Below the pieces are notes generated by a model. That model was not told the DNA's origin. It saw only the letters and a list, made by a program, of their open reading frames with translations, and did not search any database. 12,710 bases of DNA from an uncultured Eubacteriales bacterium (GTDB taxonomy: Bacteria; Bacillota; Clostridia; UBA1381), in assembly GCA_905199755.1 (NCBI GenBank), contig CAJKHT010000080.1:1-12710 (forward strand), written 5' to 3'. The translations under genes were made by a program, and so were the position numbers. Of the stretch, positions 1 through 5,495 are shown piece by piece (within the stretch, counting starts at the first letter, position 1; each line of letters starts with the position of its first letter).

Positions 1-26
1 ATATTTAATTATTTTTAAAAAAGTAC

Positions 27-55
27 TTGCAGTTTTGAAGAAAATAAGGTATAAT
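27..55 (+). promoter_or_regulatory. Sigma-A-type promoter of the SRP RNA gene
   Basis: The -10 box is a perfect TATAAT (50-55). A weak -35 box TTGCAG (27-32) lies upstream with a 17-base spacer. Transcription should start near 62. The first 26 bases of the window are very A/T rich, which would suit an UP-like element. This promoter reads into the SRP RNA and possibly, by terminator read-through, into dnaX. Confidence 0.75.
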
Positions 56-68
56 AAACAAGCAATGC

Positions 69-121
69 TGTGAAAACGGTGAGAAAATATCGTTTTTACA
101 TATTAAATGAGCCATTTTGGC
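69..121 (+). other. Structured leader upstream of the SRP RNA core (two hairpins)
   Basis: Between the predicted start site (about 62) and the SRP RNA closing stem lie about 65 transcribed bases. They can form a 10-bp hairpin (69-78 with 91-100, one G-U pair, 12-base loop) and a small hairpin (111-114 with 118-121, 3-base loop). No T-tract follows the first hairpin, so it is not a terminator. The leader is either trimmed off the primary transcript or is an extra 5' domain of the RNA. The pairing is seen in the sequence; the role is inference. Confidence 0.4.
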
Positions 122-126
122 GATGA

Positions 127-223
127 TGGCCGAGCCTGTGCGATTAAAACCCGTGAACCGTGTCAGATGGGGAACCAAGCAGCACTAAGCGGTGCTTTTG
201 ATGTGTTACGGTAAACTCGGCCG
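127..223 (+). ncRNA. ffs: Signal recognition particle RNA, small bacterial (4.5S-like) type
   Basis: This is the RNA component of the signal recognition particle. It binds Ffh and targets nascent membrane and secreted proteins to FtsY and the Sec translocon. The domain IV hairpin is clear: the GGAA tetraloop (171-174) is closed by GG/CC (169-170 with 175-176). Around it stand the conserved internal-loop strands GTCAG (162-166) and AAGCAGC (177-183). Compared with the E. coli apical stem, CC:GG is exchanged for GG:CC, a compensated change that supports real RNA structure. A GTG/CAC helix (160-162 with 183-185), a CCGT/ACGG helix (151-154 with 208-211) and a 7-bp closing stem (128-134 with 216-222) complete the rod. 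At about 97 nt it matches the small SRP class. The true ends are uncertain because the promoter lies some 65 bases upstream. Its position before dnaX matches other Bacillota. Confidence 0.9.
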
Positions 224-238
224 GAGCCTGTTTGATTA
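128..238 (+). repeat. Near-perfect direct repeat flanking the SRP RNA
   Basis: The 19 bases at 128-146 recur as 20 bases at 219-238, with one inserted G and two substitutions. The first copy contains the 5' strand of the SRP RNA closing stem. The second begins inside the 3' strand and runs to the terminator stem. The similarity is seen directly. It may be a tandem-duplication scar or may allow alternative pairing of the 3' strand; neither is established. Confidence 0.55.
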
Positions 239-257
239 ACGCCGGAGGGCGTTTTTT
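238..257 (+). terminator. Rho-independent terminator of the SRP RNA gene
   Basis: A 6-bp stem AACGCC (238-243) and GGCGTT (248-253) encloses a 4-base GGAG loop. The T-run continues from the end of the stem to 257. It lies 15 bases past the SRP RNA closing stem, which fits the 3' end of that transcript. Confidence 0.8.
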
Positions 258-276
258 GTTCATATTGAGAATTTAC

Positions 277-297
277 GGAGCGTACAATGCTCTTTTG
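277..297 (+). terminator. Possible second weak terminator or attenuator ahead of dnaX
   Basis: GGAGCGT (277-283) can pair with ATGCTCT (287-293), including two G-U pairs, around a 3-base loop, and is followed by a short T-tract and a T-rich stretch. It lies in the dnaX leader. A TACAAT sequence at 283-288 resembles a -10 box, but no fitting -35 box lies 16-18 bases upstream. How dnaX is transcribed, by read-through or by a weak promoter here, cannot be decided by reading. Confidence 0.3.
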
Positions 298-321
298 ATT
301 GTTTTGGGAAAGGGATTTTTT

Positions 322-2181
322 ATGGCACATCAGGCTATTTACCGCAAATGGCGGCCCATGGTTTTTGAGGATATTGTCGGTCAGTCGCATATCACAAAAA
401 CACTGAAAAATCAAATAGTATCGGGAAAAGTAGGTCATGCATATCTGTTCTGCGGAACGCGCGGAACGGGAAAGACCACCTGTGCAAAGGTGCTTGCGCG
501 CGCGGTAAACTGTCTTAACAACACAAGCGGCTCGCCCTGCAATGAATGTGAAATATGCAGGGGAATTATTGACGGAAGTATTCTTGATGTCAACGAAATA
601 GATGCGGCATCAAACCGAAAAATAGACGATATACGTGAGATTATTTCAGACGTAAAGTATGTTGCCTCAACGGCAAAATATACGATTTATATAATAGATG
701 AGGTTCATATGCTCACCACAGAGGCATTCAATGCATTGCTGAAAACGCTTGAAGAGCCGCCCGAGCATGTTATATTCATTCTTGCGACAACGGAACCGCA
801 GAAGGTGCCGCAGACGATACTGTCGCGCTGCCAGAGGTTTGATTTCAGACGCATACGCAATGACGATATAATTTTACGGATGAAAGAAATCGCACACGGC
901 GACGGACTTAAGCTTACGGACGGCGCATATAAAATGATTGCGCGCCTGGGTGACGGCTCGATGCGTGATGCATTAAGCATTCTCGAACGCATAGTGTCCG
1001 CGTGCGGTACGGAAATAACCGAGCGGGACATAACCGATACACTGGGTATTTCGACAAGGGAAAACGTTTTCGGAATGATTGATGCGGTGGTGAAAAATTC
1101 ACCTGCGGATATTTTGAAAATTATTGATGATATATTGTCCGAGGGCAAGGATTTGGGTGTTTTTGCGGATTCGGTAATAAAGCATCTGCGTGACCTTATG
1201 ATATGCAAGGTGAGCGATAAGCCGGACGAGCTGATAGATTTAAGCAGTGAGGATATGGTTAAGCTTAAAGCGCAGAGTGACAGAGTTTCGTTTGAAAAAA
1301 TAACGAACATGACATCTGTCCTGTCATCAGTCAAGGCTGATGCGCGGTGGGTGAAATCGCCGCGTGTGATTTATGAGCTTGCTTTTATACGTCTTGCAAG
1401 ACCGGAAACCGATTCCACTCCCGAAGCACTGATGGACAAGCTTCGGAGCATGGAAATGCAGCCGATGCAGTCATCGCACGATGAAGAGCTGAGCGCAAGA
1501 ATAGACGCAATCGAGGAAAAGCTTAAAAACGGCGTCACCGTGAATGTAACGGACAAGCCGCAGGAGGAAGCTCCGAAAAAAGAGAAGAAAAAAGAGGTAT
1601 CGGCAAGACTTTACAATCCGATACCCGAAAATATGTTAAATGCCGCAAATCCGATAGTGGCAGTGGCTAAAAAATGGGATAAATTCGCAAATGTAATCTG
1701 TTCGCAGGCAGGGCATCTCAAAGCGGTGCTGATTAACCGCCCGATTACCATTGATGCCGACGGACTTATTCTGCTGTTCAGGCGCGAGGAGGAATTTTCA
1801 AAAAATCTTGCGCTGCAGTATAAGAGTGATTTAAAAAGATTGTTCCGTAAGGTATCCGGCAGTGACTGCGAGCTTAAAATCGCGTTTGAGGACGAGCTTG
1901 AAGGGCATATGATTGACTACTGGAGTCTGCCTGTGCCGGAGGGCGGAGCGCAGGACGGCGCCGAGCCTGATGAAAATACCGATCCGCTTGATACAATATC
2001 GGAAAAATTCGGCGATATAGTGGAAATGAGCGACGATGCGGAATTTGTGGGCTACAGCTCGGACGAGGACGATTTTTCACAATCGGAATTCGGAGACGGC
2101 GACAGCGAGGAATTTTTGGAACAGCGTGAAATAGCTCCCCAGGGAGACGAAATAAATTTTAATTTAAAGAAAGAGGTATGA
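322..2181 (+). CDS. dnaX: DNA polymerase III subunits gamma/tau (clamp loader ATPase)
   Basis: The 619-residue product is the clamp-loader motor that opens the beta clamp and couples polymerase to helicase. The AAA+ core shows Walker A GTRGTGKTT (45-53), a four-cysteine zinc site (C64, C73, C76, C79), Walker B IIDEVH (124-129) and the SRC arginine-finger motif (168-170) following ATTEPQ. GDGSMRDALS marks the sensor 2 region. A lysine/glutamate linker near 410-430 separates the clamp-loader core from the tau-type C-terminal part, and the last 80 or so residues are strongly acidic. The ATG at 322 is chosen because it has AAAGGGA (309-315) upstream and gives the family N terminus MAHQAIYRKWRP. 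An in-frame TTG at 232 lies within the ffs terminator region and is rejected. The stop overlaps an in-frame ATG for ebfC. A possible frameshift signal at 1562-1625 is listed separately. Confidence 0.97.
   Translation: MAHQAIYRKWRPMVFEDIVGQSHITKTLKNQIVSGKVGHAYLFCGTRGTGKTTCAKVLARAVNCLNNTSGSPCNECEICRGIIDGSILDVNEIDAASNRKIDDIREIISDVKYVASTAKYTIYIIDEVHMLTTEAFNALLKTLEEPPEHVIFILATTEPQKVPQTILSRCQRFDFRRIRNDDIILRMKEIAHGDGLKLTDGAYKMIARLGDGSMRDALSILERIVSACGTEITERDITDTLGISTRENVFGMIDAVVKNSPADILKIIDDILSEGKDLGVFADSVIKHLRDLMICKVSDKPDELIDLSSEDMVKLKAQSDRVSFEKITNMTSVLSSVKADARWVKSPRVIYELAFIRLARPETDSTPEALMDKLRSMEMQPMQSSHDEELSARIDAIEEKLKNGVTVNVTDKPQEEAPKKEKKKEVSARLYNPIPENMLNAANPIVAVAKKWDKFANVICSQAGHLKAVLINRPITIDADGLILLFRREEEFSKNLALQYKSDLKRLFRKVSGSDCELKIAFEDELEGHMIDYWSLPVPEGGAQDGAEPDENTDPLDTISEKFGDIVEMSDDAEFVGYSSDEDDFSQSEFGDGDSEEFLEQREIAPQGDEINFNLKKEV
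1562..1625 (+). promoter_or_regulatory. Candidate frameshift/slippage element for a short gamma form of DnaX
   Basis: In order the sequence holds an internal Shine-Dalgarno-like AGGAGG (1562-1567), an A6 run (1576-1581), a second A6 run followed by G (1588-1594), and a perfect 8-bp stem-loop. The stem is GGTATCGG (1596-1603) with CCGATACC (1618-1625), with a 14-base loop. Zero-frame codons across the second run are AAG AAA AAA GAG. After a -1 shift there, translation stops at TAA 1668-1670 (about 449 residues). After a +1 shift it stops at TAA 1637-1639. E. coli dnaX makes gamma (431 residues) with the same three parts. The reading phase here is not the canonical A AAA AAG, so any slip would be single-tRNA or transcriptional. 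The elements are seen; the function is inference. Confidence 0.4.
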
Positions 2182-2186
2182 AAAAA

Positions 2187-2540
2187 ATGGGAAGATATAA
2201 GGGTTTTTCGGGTTCGGGAATGAACACAAACAAAAACATGAGCAATGTTATAAAGCAGGCACAGAAGATGCAGGAGGAAATGGAAAAGGTTCAGGGCGAG
2301 CTTGAAGAAAAAACTGTTGAAGCAACCTCCGGCGGCGGTGCGGTAACCGTTCAGGTAAACGGTAAAAAGGAAATCGTTTCGCTTAAAATTCAGCCCGAGG
2401 CTGTTGATCCCGAGGACGTTGAAACACTGGAGGATTTAATAACCGTTGCCGTAAATGATGCGGTTAAGCAGGCGGACGATATGATGGCAGAGGGTATGAG
2501 CGCGGTCACCGGCGGTCTTAACATACCGGGATTATTCTGA
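2187..2540 (+). CDS. ebfC: Nucleoid-associated protein, YbaB/EbfC family
   Basis: This is a small DNA-binding protein, dimeric in characterised members, that coats DNA and is usually encoded between dnaX and recR, as here. The predicted 117 residues hold the family hallmarks: an N-terminal helix rich in Gln/Lys/Glu (IKQAQKMQEEMEKVQGEL), the glycine turn TSGGGAVTVQVNGK, then VDPEDVETLEDLI and a C terminus ending in GLNIPGLF. It resembles B. subtilis YaaK (107 residues). The start is uncertain. The ATG at 2178 overlaps the dnaX stop in an ATGA arrangement but has GAGG (2173-2176) only one base upstream. The in-frame ATG at 2187 has the same GAGG at 10 bases and is preferred. The Gly/Ser/Asn-rich first 15 residues are typically variable in this family. 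Confidence 0.93.
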   Translation: MGRYKGFSGSGMNTNKNMSNVIKQAQKMQEEMEKVQGELEEKTVEATSGGGAVTVQVNGKKEIVSLKIQPEAVDPEDVETLEDLITVAVNDAVKQADDMMAEGMSAVTGGLNIPGLF

Positions 2541-2541
2541 T

Positions 2542-3138
2542 ATGCATGCGGCGGCAATAGAAAATCTGATTGAAAAATTCGAGCAGCTGCCCGGTGTCGG
2601 AAGAAAAAGTGCGGAGCGTATTGCGTTTCATATTCTGGAGCGCATGTCAAAGGAGGACGCGCTTTCCATGGCAGCGGTAATTACGGAGGCAAAGGAAAAG
2701 GTAAAATTCTGCGGAATATGCCAGAACCTTACCGATACCGATCCTTGTGAGATTTGCTCGTCGGCAAAGCGTGACAGGTCGGTTGTGTGCGTGGTGGAAA
2801 GTCCAGAGGACGTTTCCGCAATAGAAAACACAAACGAATACAACGGTCTGTATCATGTGCTTCACGGAGCGCTTTCACCGATGGACGGCATAGGCCCCGA
2901 TGATATAAGAATAAATGAGCTGCTTCTGCGGCTCACGGGCGGAGAAGTAAAAGAAGTTATAATGGCAACAAATCCGACCGTAAACGGCACGGCGACGGCA
3001 GTCTACATCTCAAAGCTGCTTGCACCGTTTGACGTTAAGGTCACGCGCATAGCGCACGGCATACCTATCGGCTCGGATATTGAATATGCGGATAAAATTA
3101 CGCTTATAAAAGCCCTTGAGGGCAGACAGAATATGTAA
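2542..3138 (+). CDS. recR: Recombination mediator RecR
   Basis: RecR works with RecO (and RecF) to load RecA on SSB-coated single-stranded DNA at gaps and stalled forks. The 198 residues have the usual length and order. A helix-hairpin-helix lies at LPGVGRKSAERIAFH (16-30). A four-cysteine zinc finger follows (C57, C60, C69, C72). The Toprim domain starts at VVCVVESPEDVSAIE (81-95) and contains ATNPTVNGTATA. The C-terminal RIAHGIPIGSDIEYAD motif is intact. The ATG lies two bases after the ebfC stop with no good Shine-Dalgarno site, which suggests translational coupling to ebfC. It is the last gene of the dnaX unit, and a strong terminator begins at its stop codon. Confidence 0.97.
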   Translation: MHAAAIENLIEKFEQLPGVGRKSAERIAFHILERMSKEDALSMAAVITEAKEKVKFCGICQNLTDTDPCEICSSAKRDRSVVCVVESPEDVSAIENTNEYNGLYHVLHGALSPMDGIGPDDIRINELLLRLTGGEVKEVIMATNPTVNGTATAVYISKLLAPFDVKVTRIAHGIPIGSDIEYADKITLIKALEGRQNM

Positions 3139-3182
3139 AAAACGCACAAAATGGCAGAATAATGCCGTTTTGTGCGTTTTTT
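3137..3182 (+). terminator. Strong Rho-independent terminator after recR
   Basis: A 16-bp stem (3141-3156 with 3163-3178, one G-U pair, otherwise perfect) with a 6-base loop is followed by TTTT to 3182. The A-run before the stem (3137-3140) means the hairpin could also stop transcription from the opposite strand. It ends the dnaX-ebfC-recR unit. Confidence 0.95.
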
Positions 3183-3232
3183 CTCTCGGAATTGTTAAAA
3201 ACGGAGATATTAAGAAAGATAACGCAAAAATG

Positions 3233-3261
3233 TTGCTTTTTTACACGATGTGTGATATAAT
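3233..3261 (+). promoter_or_regulatory. Promoter of the yicC-remA-gmk operon
   Basis: A perfect TATAAT (3256-3261) is preceded by TG one base upstream (TGATATAAT), an extended -10 element. A weak -35 box TTGCTT (3233-3238) lies 17 bases away. The predicted start is near 3268. A 5-bp inverted repeat TTATG/CATAA (3264-3268 with 3274-3278) straddles that start and could be an operator or chance. A small hairpin GCGCT/AGCGC (3283-3287 with 3291-3295) stands just before the yicC Shine-Dalgarno site AAAAGGAG (3296-3303). Confidence 0.75.
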
Positions 3262-3313
3262 GATTATGTTTATCATAAAATGGCGCTAAAAGCGCAAAAG
3301 GAGAATTTTACTT

Positions 3314-4192
3314 ATGCTGAAAAGTATGACGGGTTACGGGCGGCACGAGGCTGTCGCGGACGGAAAAAAGATACTCGTTGAAATAAAATCGGTAAATCAT
3401 CGCTTTTCCGACTATAATATAAAAGTACCCAGATATATGGGCTTTTTGGAGGATAAAGTCAGAAAATATGCTTCGGAGTACATAACGCGCGGAAAGGTTG
3501 ATATTTATGTAAATGTTGAAAGCTACGGCGAATCGGACAAGGATATTATCCTTAACGAGGAGCTGGCGAAAAATTATATAGATGTTCTTTATGAGTTAAG
3601 AGACAAATTCGGCTTAAAGGACGATATATCGGTGTCAAACGTTGCGGCTTATGCGGATATTTTCAAGACCGAGCGCCGTGAGGACAACGAGGAGGAAATT
3701 TGGAAGCTCACAAAAGATGTTCTTGAAAAGGCAATGACCGCATTCGCCGAAATGCGTGAGCGTGAGGGCGGACGCATTGAAAAGGATTTGAGAGCAAGAA
3801 TAGATTATATGAAAGAGCTTGCCGAAAAGGTTGATGAATATTCGCCGCAGACCGTAAAGGATTACCGCGACAGACTGTACGCAAAAATAAAAGAGCTTGT
3901 CGAGGACAGGGAAATTGAGGAAACACGTCTTTTGACGGAGGTTGCGATATTTGCCGATAAGGTTGCGGTGAATGAAGAGACTGTGCGGCTGGGCAGTCAT
4001 TTTGAGGAATTTTACAAGATACTCGACAGCGGCGAGCCTGCCGGCAGACGTCTGGATTTTCTTATTCAGGAAATCAACCGCGAGGTCAACACGATAGGCT
4101 CAAAGGCACAGGATATAAATATCGCTAAAATTGTGGTGACGCTCAAGGGTGAGATAGAAAAGCTCAGAGAACAGATACAGAATATAGAATAA
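3314..4192 (+). CDS. yicC: YicC/YloC family endoribonuclease
   Basis: The 292-residue protein has the full family architecture. The N terminus is the hallmark MLKSMTGYGR followed by VEIKSVNHRFSDYNIKVPR (YicC_N). A central charged helical stretch is rich in Glu/Lys. The C-terminal DUF1732 block (246-292) contains RLDFLIQEINREVNTIGSKA. Family members from E. coli (YicC) and B. subtilis (YloC) have been described as endoribonucleases, with E. coli YicC linked to small-RNA decay; that role is transferred from the family. The start is supported by AAAAGGAG 10 bases upstream. It is the first gene of the operon and directly precedes remA and gmk, the same order as yloC-remA-gmk in B. subtilis. Confidence 0.95.
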   Translation: MLKSMTGYGRHEAVADGKKILVEIKSVNHRFSDYNIKVPRYMGFLEDKVRKYASEYITRGKVDIYVNVESYGESDKDIILNEELAKNYIDVLYELRDKFGLKDDISVSNVAAYADIFKTERREDNEEEIWKLTKDVLEKAMTAFAEMREREGGRIEKDLRARIDYMKELAEKVDEYSPQTVKDYRDRLYAKIKELVEDREIEETRLLTEVAIFADKVAVNEETVRLGSHFEEFYKILDSGEPAGRRLDFLIQEINREVNTIGSKAQDINIAKIVVTLKGEIEKLREQIQNIE

Positions 4193-4221
4193 ATGTTTTT
4201 GAAGAAGGATTTGATGGCATT

Positions 4222-4473
4222 ATGAAATTAATCAACATAGGCTTCGGAAATATGGTTAATGCCGACAGAGTGGTGGCTGTTGTAAGCCCCGAGTCGGCAC
4301 CGATAAAGCGAATAATTCATGAAGCGGAGGAAAAGGGCATACTTATAAACGCCACATACGGCAGACGTACACGTGCGGTTATAGTTACCGATTCCGAGCA
4401 TGTTATTCTTTCGTCAATACAGCCGGAAACGGTTGCCGGAAGAATGGGAGGAGATGAGATTATAAATGAGTAG
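4222..4473 (+). CDS. remA: RemA-family DNA-binding regulator (DUF370)
   Basis: The 83-residue protein matches RemA along its length. Motifs are INIGFGNMVNADRVVAVVSP, SAPIKRII (26-33), TYGRRTRAVIV (45-55) and HVILSSIQPETVAGR (59-73). In B. subtilis RemA binds DNA upstream of biofilm matrix and osmoprotection operons. In clostridia its targets are less known, so only the family is assigned with confidence. The arginine-rich GRRTRA segment is the expected DNA-contact region. A Shine-Dalgarno site AAGGA (4205-4209) lies 12 bases before the ATG. The 3' end overlaps the gmk start by 8 bases, which implies coupled translation. The RemA-gmk neighbour pair is conserved widely in Bacillota. Confidence 0.96.
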   Translation: MKLINIGFGNMVNADRVVAVVSPESAPIKRIIHEAEEKGILINATYGRRTRAVIVTDSEHVILSSIQPETVAGRMGGDEIINE

Positions 4474-5062
4474 AGGACTGCTGTTTGTAATGTCCGGTCC
4501 GTCGGGTGCCGGAAAGGGTACGATATGCGAGGAGCTTTTGAAAAGAGAGGATTTGTTCCTTTCAATTTCAAGTACAACCCGTGAAAAAAGAAAGGGCGAG
4601 ACGGACGGTGTAACGTATAATTACGTTACCGCATCCGAGTTTGAAAGCATGATAAGCAACGGCGAAATGCTTGAATATGCAATGTACGGCGGAAATTATT
4701 ACGGAACACCGAAGAAAACGGTGGAGGAAATGCTCGAGGCAGGAAAAAATGTTCTGCTCGAGATAGAGCCGCAGGGTGCATTAAAGGTTAAAAATAAGAT
4801 GAGCGAAGCAAATCTTATCTTTATCGTGCCGCCGTCAATGGCTGAACTGAAAAAGCGTCTTATCGAACGCGGCAGGGAAACCGAGGAACAGATAAAGGAA
4901 AGGCTCGAGACCTCGCGCTGGGAATTTAAGCAGAGTGAAAAATATGACTATATCGTTGTAAATGATGATTTGGAGCGATGCGTTGGCGAGGTTTGCGCCA
5001 TTGTGCATGAAAGAGCCGAAAAACGCAGCTTTATAGATAAATTATTAAACGAAGAGTATTAA
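4466..5062 (+). CDS. gmk: Guanylate kinase
   Basis: This enzyme phosphorylates GMP to GDP with ATP, feeding GTP/dGTP pools and, in Bacillota, recycling GMP. The 198 residues fit the family length (about 200). The P-loop is SGPSGAGKGT (10-19). The GMP-binding region STTREKRKGETDGVTYNYV follows, then GNYYGTPKKTVEE. LLEIEPQGALKVK corresponds to the usual LEIDVQGA segment, with Glu replacing Asp. The Arg-rich lid IERGRETEEQIKERL and the terminal YDYIVVNDDLE motif are intact. A strong GGGAGGAG (4446-4453), placed inside remA, lies 12 bases before the ATG. Confidence 0.97.
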   Translation: MSRGLLFVMSGPSGAGKGTICEELLKREDLFLSISSTTREKRKGETDGVTYNYVTASEFESMISNGEMLEYAMYGGNYYGTPKKTVEEMLEAGKNVLLEIEPQGALKVKNKMSEANLIFIVPPSMAELKKRLIERGRETEEQIKERLETSRWEFKQSEKYDYIVVNDDLERCVGEVCAIVHERAEKRSFIDKLLNEEY

Positions 5063-5078
5063 TTGGAGGAATGTTATT

Positions 5079-5468
5079 ATGATGGTACAACCCGGAATTA
5101 CAAAGCTTGATAAATGTGTGGACAGCCGTTACACGCTTGTTGTTATGGCTGCAAAGCGCGCACGCATGCTGGGTAAGGCAATGCATGCCGGTCTGACCGA
5201 CAACAACGGCGAAAAGCCGGTAAGCACTGCGGTTGAGGAAATTGCGGACGGACGTGTGGGATATGTGCGCTCGGAGGAAATCAGACGTGCACGCGAATGG
5301 GAAGAAGAAAAGATAGCCGCTATTCAGATGCTCAACGAAAATGAAGAGACGAATACAGCCGAAACGGCTGCTGATGCGGCTGAAACGGAAGCCGATGCCG
5401 AAGCGGTGGCAGATACGGCTGAAACCGAACAGGCGGCAGAGGATACGGAAAACGGCGAAGAGGAATAA
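5079..5468 (+). CDS. rpoZ: RNA polymerase omega subunit with long acidic tail
   Basis: Omega helps fold and hold the beta' subunit of RNA polymerase. Residues 1-83 carry the family features: the N terminus MVQPGITKLDKCVDSRYTLVV, the helix MAAKRARML (23-31), then STAVEEIADGRV (49-60). The protein is 129 residues, longer than the usual 60-90. Residues 84-129 form an Ala/Glu/Asp/Thr tail with no predicted fold, built on a loose 13-residue repeat. The ATG at 5079 has TTGGAGGA (5063-5070) at 8 bases; a second ATG follows at 5082. It sits 16 bases after gmk, the same order as B. subtilis gmk-rpoZ. The assignment of the core is firm; the role of the tail is unknown. Confidence 0.93.
   Translation: MMVQPGITKLDKCVDSRYTLVVMAAKRARMLGKAMHAGLTDNNGEKPVSTAVEEIADGRVGYVRSEEIRRAREWEEEKIAAIQMLNENEETNTAETAADAAETEADAEAVADTAETEQAAEDTENGEEE
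5373..5429 (+). repeat. Degenerate 39-bp (13-codon) repeat in the rpoZ tail
   Basis: The 18 bases at 5373-5390 recur at 5412-5429 with two substitutions, an offset of 39 bases or exactly 13 codons. The protein reflects this as DAAETEADAEAVA followed by DTAETEQAAEDTE, with a weaker upstream relative at NTAETAADAAET. In-frame repeat expansion is the simplest explanation. Confidence 0.6.
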
Positions 5469-5495
5469 GTCATTTCGGAAAGGCGGATTTGACGG

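Noticed and set aside
232..321. In-frame TTG extension of dnaX by 30 residues
   Set aside because: It begins in the ffs terminator region, encodes residues unlike DnaX, and the ATG at 322 has a good Shine-Dalgarno site and the exact family N terminus.
705..1334. Long antisense open frame across dnaX (209 codons)
   Set aside because: It mirrors a well-defined AAA+ gene, has low-complexity Ser/Ile-rich content and no recognisable domain or start signals.
1588..1594. Canonical -1 heptamer A AAA AAG
   Set aside because: The seven bases are present, but the zero reading frame is one base out of the canonical phase, so the E. coli mechanism cannot be assumed unchanged.
3141..3178. Large hairpin considered as a small RNA or mobile-element end
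   Set aside because: A perfect stem followed immediately by a T-tract right after the recR stop is fully explained as an intrinsic terminator.
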